Below are positions 62,393 to 64,000 of a DNA stretch of 64,000 nt, in pieces. The notes beneath the pieces were generated by a model. It was not told the DNA's origin, did not search any database, and saw only the letters and a list, made by a program, of their open reading frames with translations. Both the position numbers and the translations under genes were made by a program. The DNA is from JAENVT01 sp963805445. Lineage in GTDB: Bacteria; Actinomycetota; Acidimicrobiia; Acidimicrobiales; Ilumatobacteraceae. Each line of letters starts with the position of its first letter. Positions within the stretch are counted from its first letter, which is position 1. The DNA is taken from positions 569,336 through 633,335 of the forward strand of contig CAWDUI010000047.1 in assembly GCA_963805445.1 (NCBI GenBank), given 5' to 3'.

Positions 62393-63557
62393 CTCTCTCG
62401 TGTTGGCTCTGGCCATCCGCAACAGCAAGAGGTCGTAGACGATCTTCAATGATCCGGCGATGATCAGCGGCCAGCCGAACGTCGAATGATCGAGCATCCA
62501 CCCAGCAGCAATCGGTGGTAACGCCGAGGCGAGGCTGCGGGGCACGTTGGTCACGCTGGCGGCTGCAGCCCGCTCGGCCGGGGTGACCGCCGACATCACG
62601 TAGGCGTTGCGCACCGGCACATCCATGCTGGAGAGCAGGCTGCGCCCGATCAGGCAGGCCACGGCCAACGGCGCCGTGGGCATCAGCGCCGCGGCGATCA
62701 GCAGGATCTGGCCAGGCATGTGGGTGAAGGCCATCGTGCGCAGGGGGCCGAGTCGTCGTTCGATCCGCACGGCGATGAAGCCGGACGCGGCCGAGAGGAT
62801 CTGCATGAAACCCAGCACCACGCCGGCCTTGCCGACCGAGAAGTGATGGTGACGCAGCAGCCACAGCACCAACAGCGATTGCCCGGCGAAGCCGCCACCG
62901 AAGGAGTCGAGACTGAACAGTGCGGCAAGTCGGTAGACGATGCTCTTCGACGGGCCGAGCGGGGTCGGCGCCGTCACCTGCGCGGCGGCCTCGACCTGTG
63001 GCGACATCGTCGCGTACACGCCGAGCATCGCCACGCCCGCTACCGCGTAGACGACGAAGACCGACTCGGCCGGCCAGTGCAGTCGGGCGGGCATGCCCGC
63101 CGACAACGCCCCGAGCGGGCCAACGATCCGCCGAGGAACGTGTAGCGAGCGAAGACGTGCGAGCGGTTCTCCTCGGTCGTTGTCAGTGGCAGCAACGACT
63201 GCTCGATCGGCTGCACCACGCTGACGTCGCTGCCGCTCGGGTTCATCGTGCCGATCACCCCGAACGCCAACAGCACAAGAACGCCGTCGACGTGGCGAAG
63301 ACCAGGCCGGTCGCCACCATCGACAGGGCCCCCGCCCGCAGCAGCAACCGCCGCTGGAACCGCCATCCCCAGGTGCCCGTCAACATGGGCAGCACCGCCA
63401 ACCCAGCAACGCCGGTCACGATCACCCCGATGCGGGTCCCGCTGTATCCGAGCTGGTCGCCGAGGTACCCGCCAACGATGCGGCCACCATCCCGTCGGCG
63501 TATCCGCGCAGGACGCGTGGGATCAGGCGTCGCCCATCCGGGGTGATCGCCCTCTTC
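62288..63557 (-). pseudogene. MFS transporter, broken into at least four frames
   Basis: Pieces of a major facilitator protein are readable in order on the minus strand. RVLRGYADGMVAA is followed, after a break near 63485, by GYLGDQLGYSGTRIGVIVTGV to ATSTAF. After a break near 63275 comes VLLAFGVIGTMNPSGSDVSV to FARYTFLGGS. After a break near 63125 come the long C-terminal half SAGMPARLHWPAESVFVVYAV and the segment RIERRLGPLRTMAFTHMPG onward. The alternating hydrophobic helices and the loop ERRLGPLRTMA are typical of MFS. No good start codon remains in frame near 63557. Either a true decaying gene or the most error-dense spot of the assembly. The substrate is unknown. Confidence 0.7.
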
Positions 63558-63908
63558 TAGCCGATCCACGCCTCGACGCCGCACTCCCCCAGCCCCGTGG
63601 AGTGTTTCACGCCCACCCGGGCACCCCGAGGCACTCCACACCCGCTCTGTGGAGTGTTTGGCGCCCAGACAGGTGACAAAGGGGACGTCAGCCTCCTCGA
63701 GCTCGGTGATCTCAGTGGCAGCCAGCACTCGCCGAACCCGGTCGAGTCGATCGACATGAGGTATGTGGATCCGTGGGCTGGCGCACCCCATCACGAACAG
63801 GTCCAGATAACGCTGCAGCCAACGCCGGCGACGACTCATTGCTGCAGCATGAGCGCGCCGGTGTCGCGGGGGTGAACGCCCAACGCCAGTGAAGCCGGAG
63901 GTGAACTT
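63558..63908. other. Intergenic region with a short direct repeat
   Basis: No supported gene. GTGGAGTGTTTCACGCCCA (63597-63615) and GTGGAGTGTTTGGCGCCCAG (63649-63668) form an imperfect direct repeat spaced by 52 bp. The second copy contains GGCGCCCAGA, shared with the repeat family at 8.5-9.4 kb. A minus-strand open stretch ending near 63839 (MSRRRRWLQRYLDLFVMG) is open but not recognisable. Confidence 0.45.
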
Positions 63909-64000
63909 CTAGGCGCTGATGGTGATGTGGGTCGACCCAATCGACGGTGACCGTGTCGCCCTCGACCGCTTTACCTTCGAGGATCAGCAGCGCTCGGGAT
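63909..64000 (-). CDS. C-terminal end of a possible ClpB-type chaperone (partial)
   Basis: At the right edge the minus strand reads SRALLILEGKAVEGDTVTVD followed by WVD. This resembles the C-terminal end of ClpB disaggregases, which close with a LLEG...EGDTV.VD stretch. In that frame no stop follows. A one-base shift near 63935-63940 gives HITISA and TAG at 63909-63911, a natural ClpB-like end. Too short to be certain. Confidence 0.38.

Overview
The window is about 64 kb of GC-rich DNA with actinobacterial character: a mycothiol-era DinB/TIGR03086 protein, a large LuxR regulator, an LPXTG-anchored surface giant, a MoxR/DUF58/transglutaminase set, LtrA, and many GTG starts. Acidimicrobiia (an Ilumatobacter-like lineage) is my best guess, but that is inference from protein character only. 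No rRNA, tRNA, CRISPR array or insertion sequence is visible.

Layout. 1-2.7 kb: 3' part of a large secreted Ig-like repeat protein. 3.3-7.2 kb: LuxR-type ATPase regulator and an acyl-CoA dehydrogenase. 7.4-10.9 kb: small exported and hypothetical proteins around a repeat-rich intergenic island. 10.9-16.4 kb: EAL phosphodiesterase, methyltransferase-like membrane protein, DinB-like protein, amidase, and an SRPBCC/ArsR pair whose operator overlaps the start codon. 16.7-28.1 kb: a divergent cluster, with MoxR, DUF58 and a catalytically degenerate transglutaminase on the minus strand and a soluble EssC/EccC-like triple ATPase plus an unknown protein on the plus strand, closed by a convergent FtsH-like protease. 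28.2-36.9 kb: housekeeping genes (ArfB-like release factor, LarA-family protein, tesB-pyrE, purA-purB, a HisD-family dehydrogenase with a GNAT). 37.0-59.5 kb: one gene of about 22.6 kb encoding a giant DUF11-repeat surface protein with a signal peptide, a Gly-rich head, 54 repeats and an LPSTG anchor. 59.7-62.4 kb: a ParA / small basic partner / LtrA operon preceded by a 28-bp perfect palindrome. 62.3-63.6 kb: a broken MFS transporter. The right edge carries what looks like the end of a ClpB-type gene.

How the genes relate. The strongest candidate for an undescribed system is the 16.7-28.1 kb cluster: secretion-type and chaperone-type ATPases, a dead transglutaminase fold and a membrane protease, without the other type VII secretion components. 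The second is the ParA cassette with its AT-rich palindrome next to the giant adhesin.

Caution. At least a dozen genes are split by single-base frame breaks (near 695, 5490, 6110, 14850, 17815, 23013, 28380, 28870, 33012, 37166, 59300 and 60815, plus three in the MFS gene). I joined both halves where homology-like continuity is clear. Many are probably draft-assembly indels, but the 22 kb interior of the giant gene has none.
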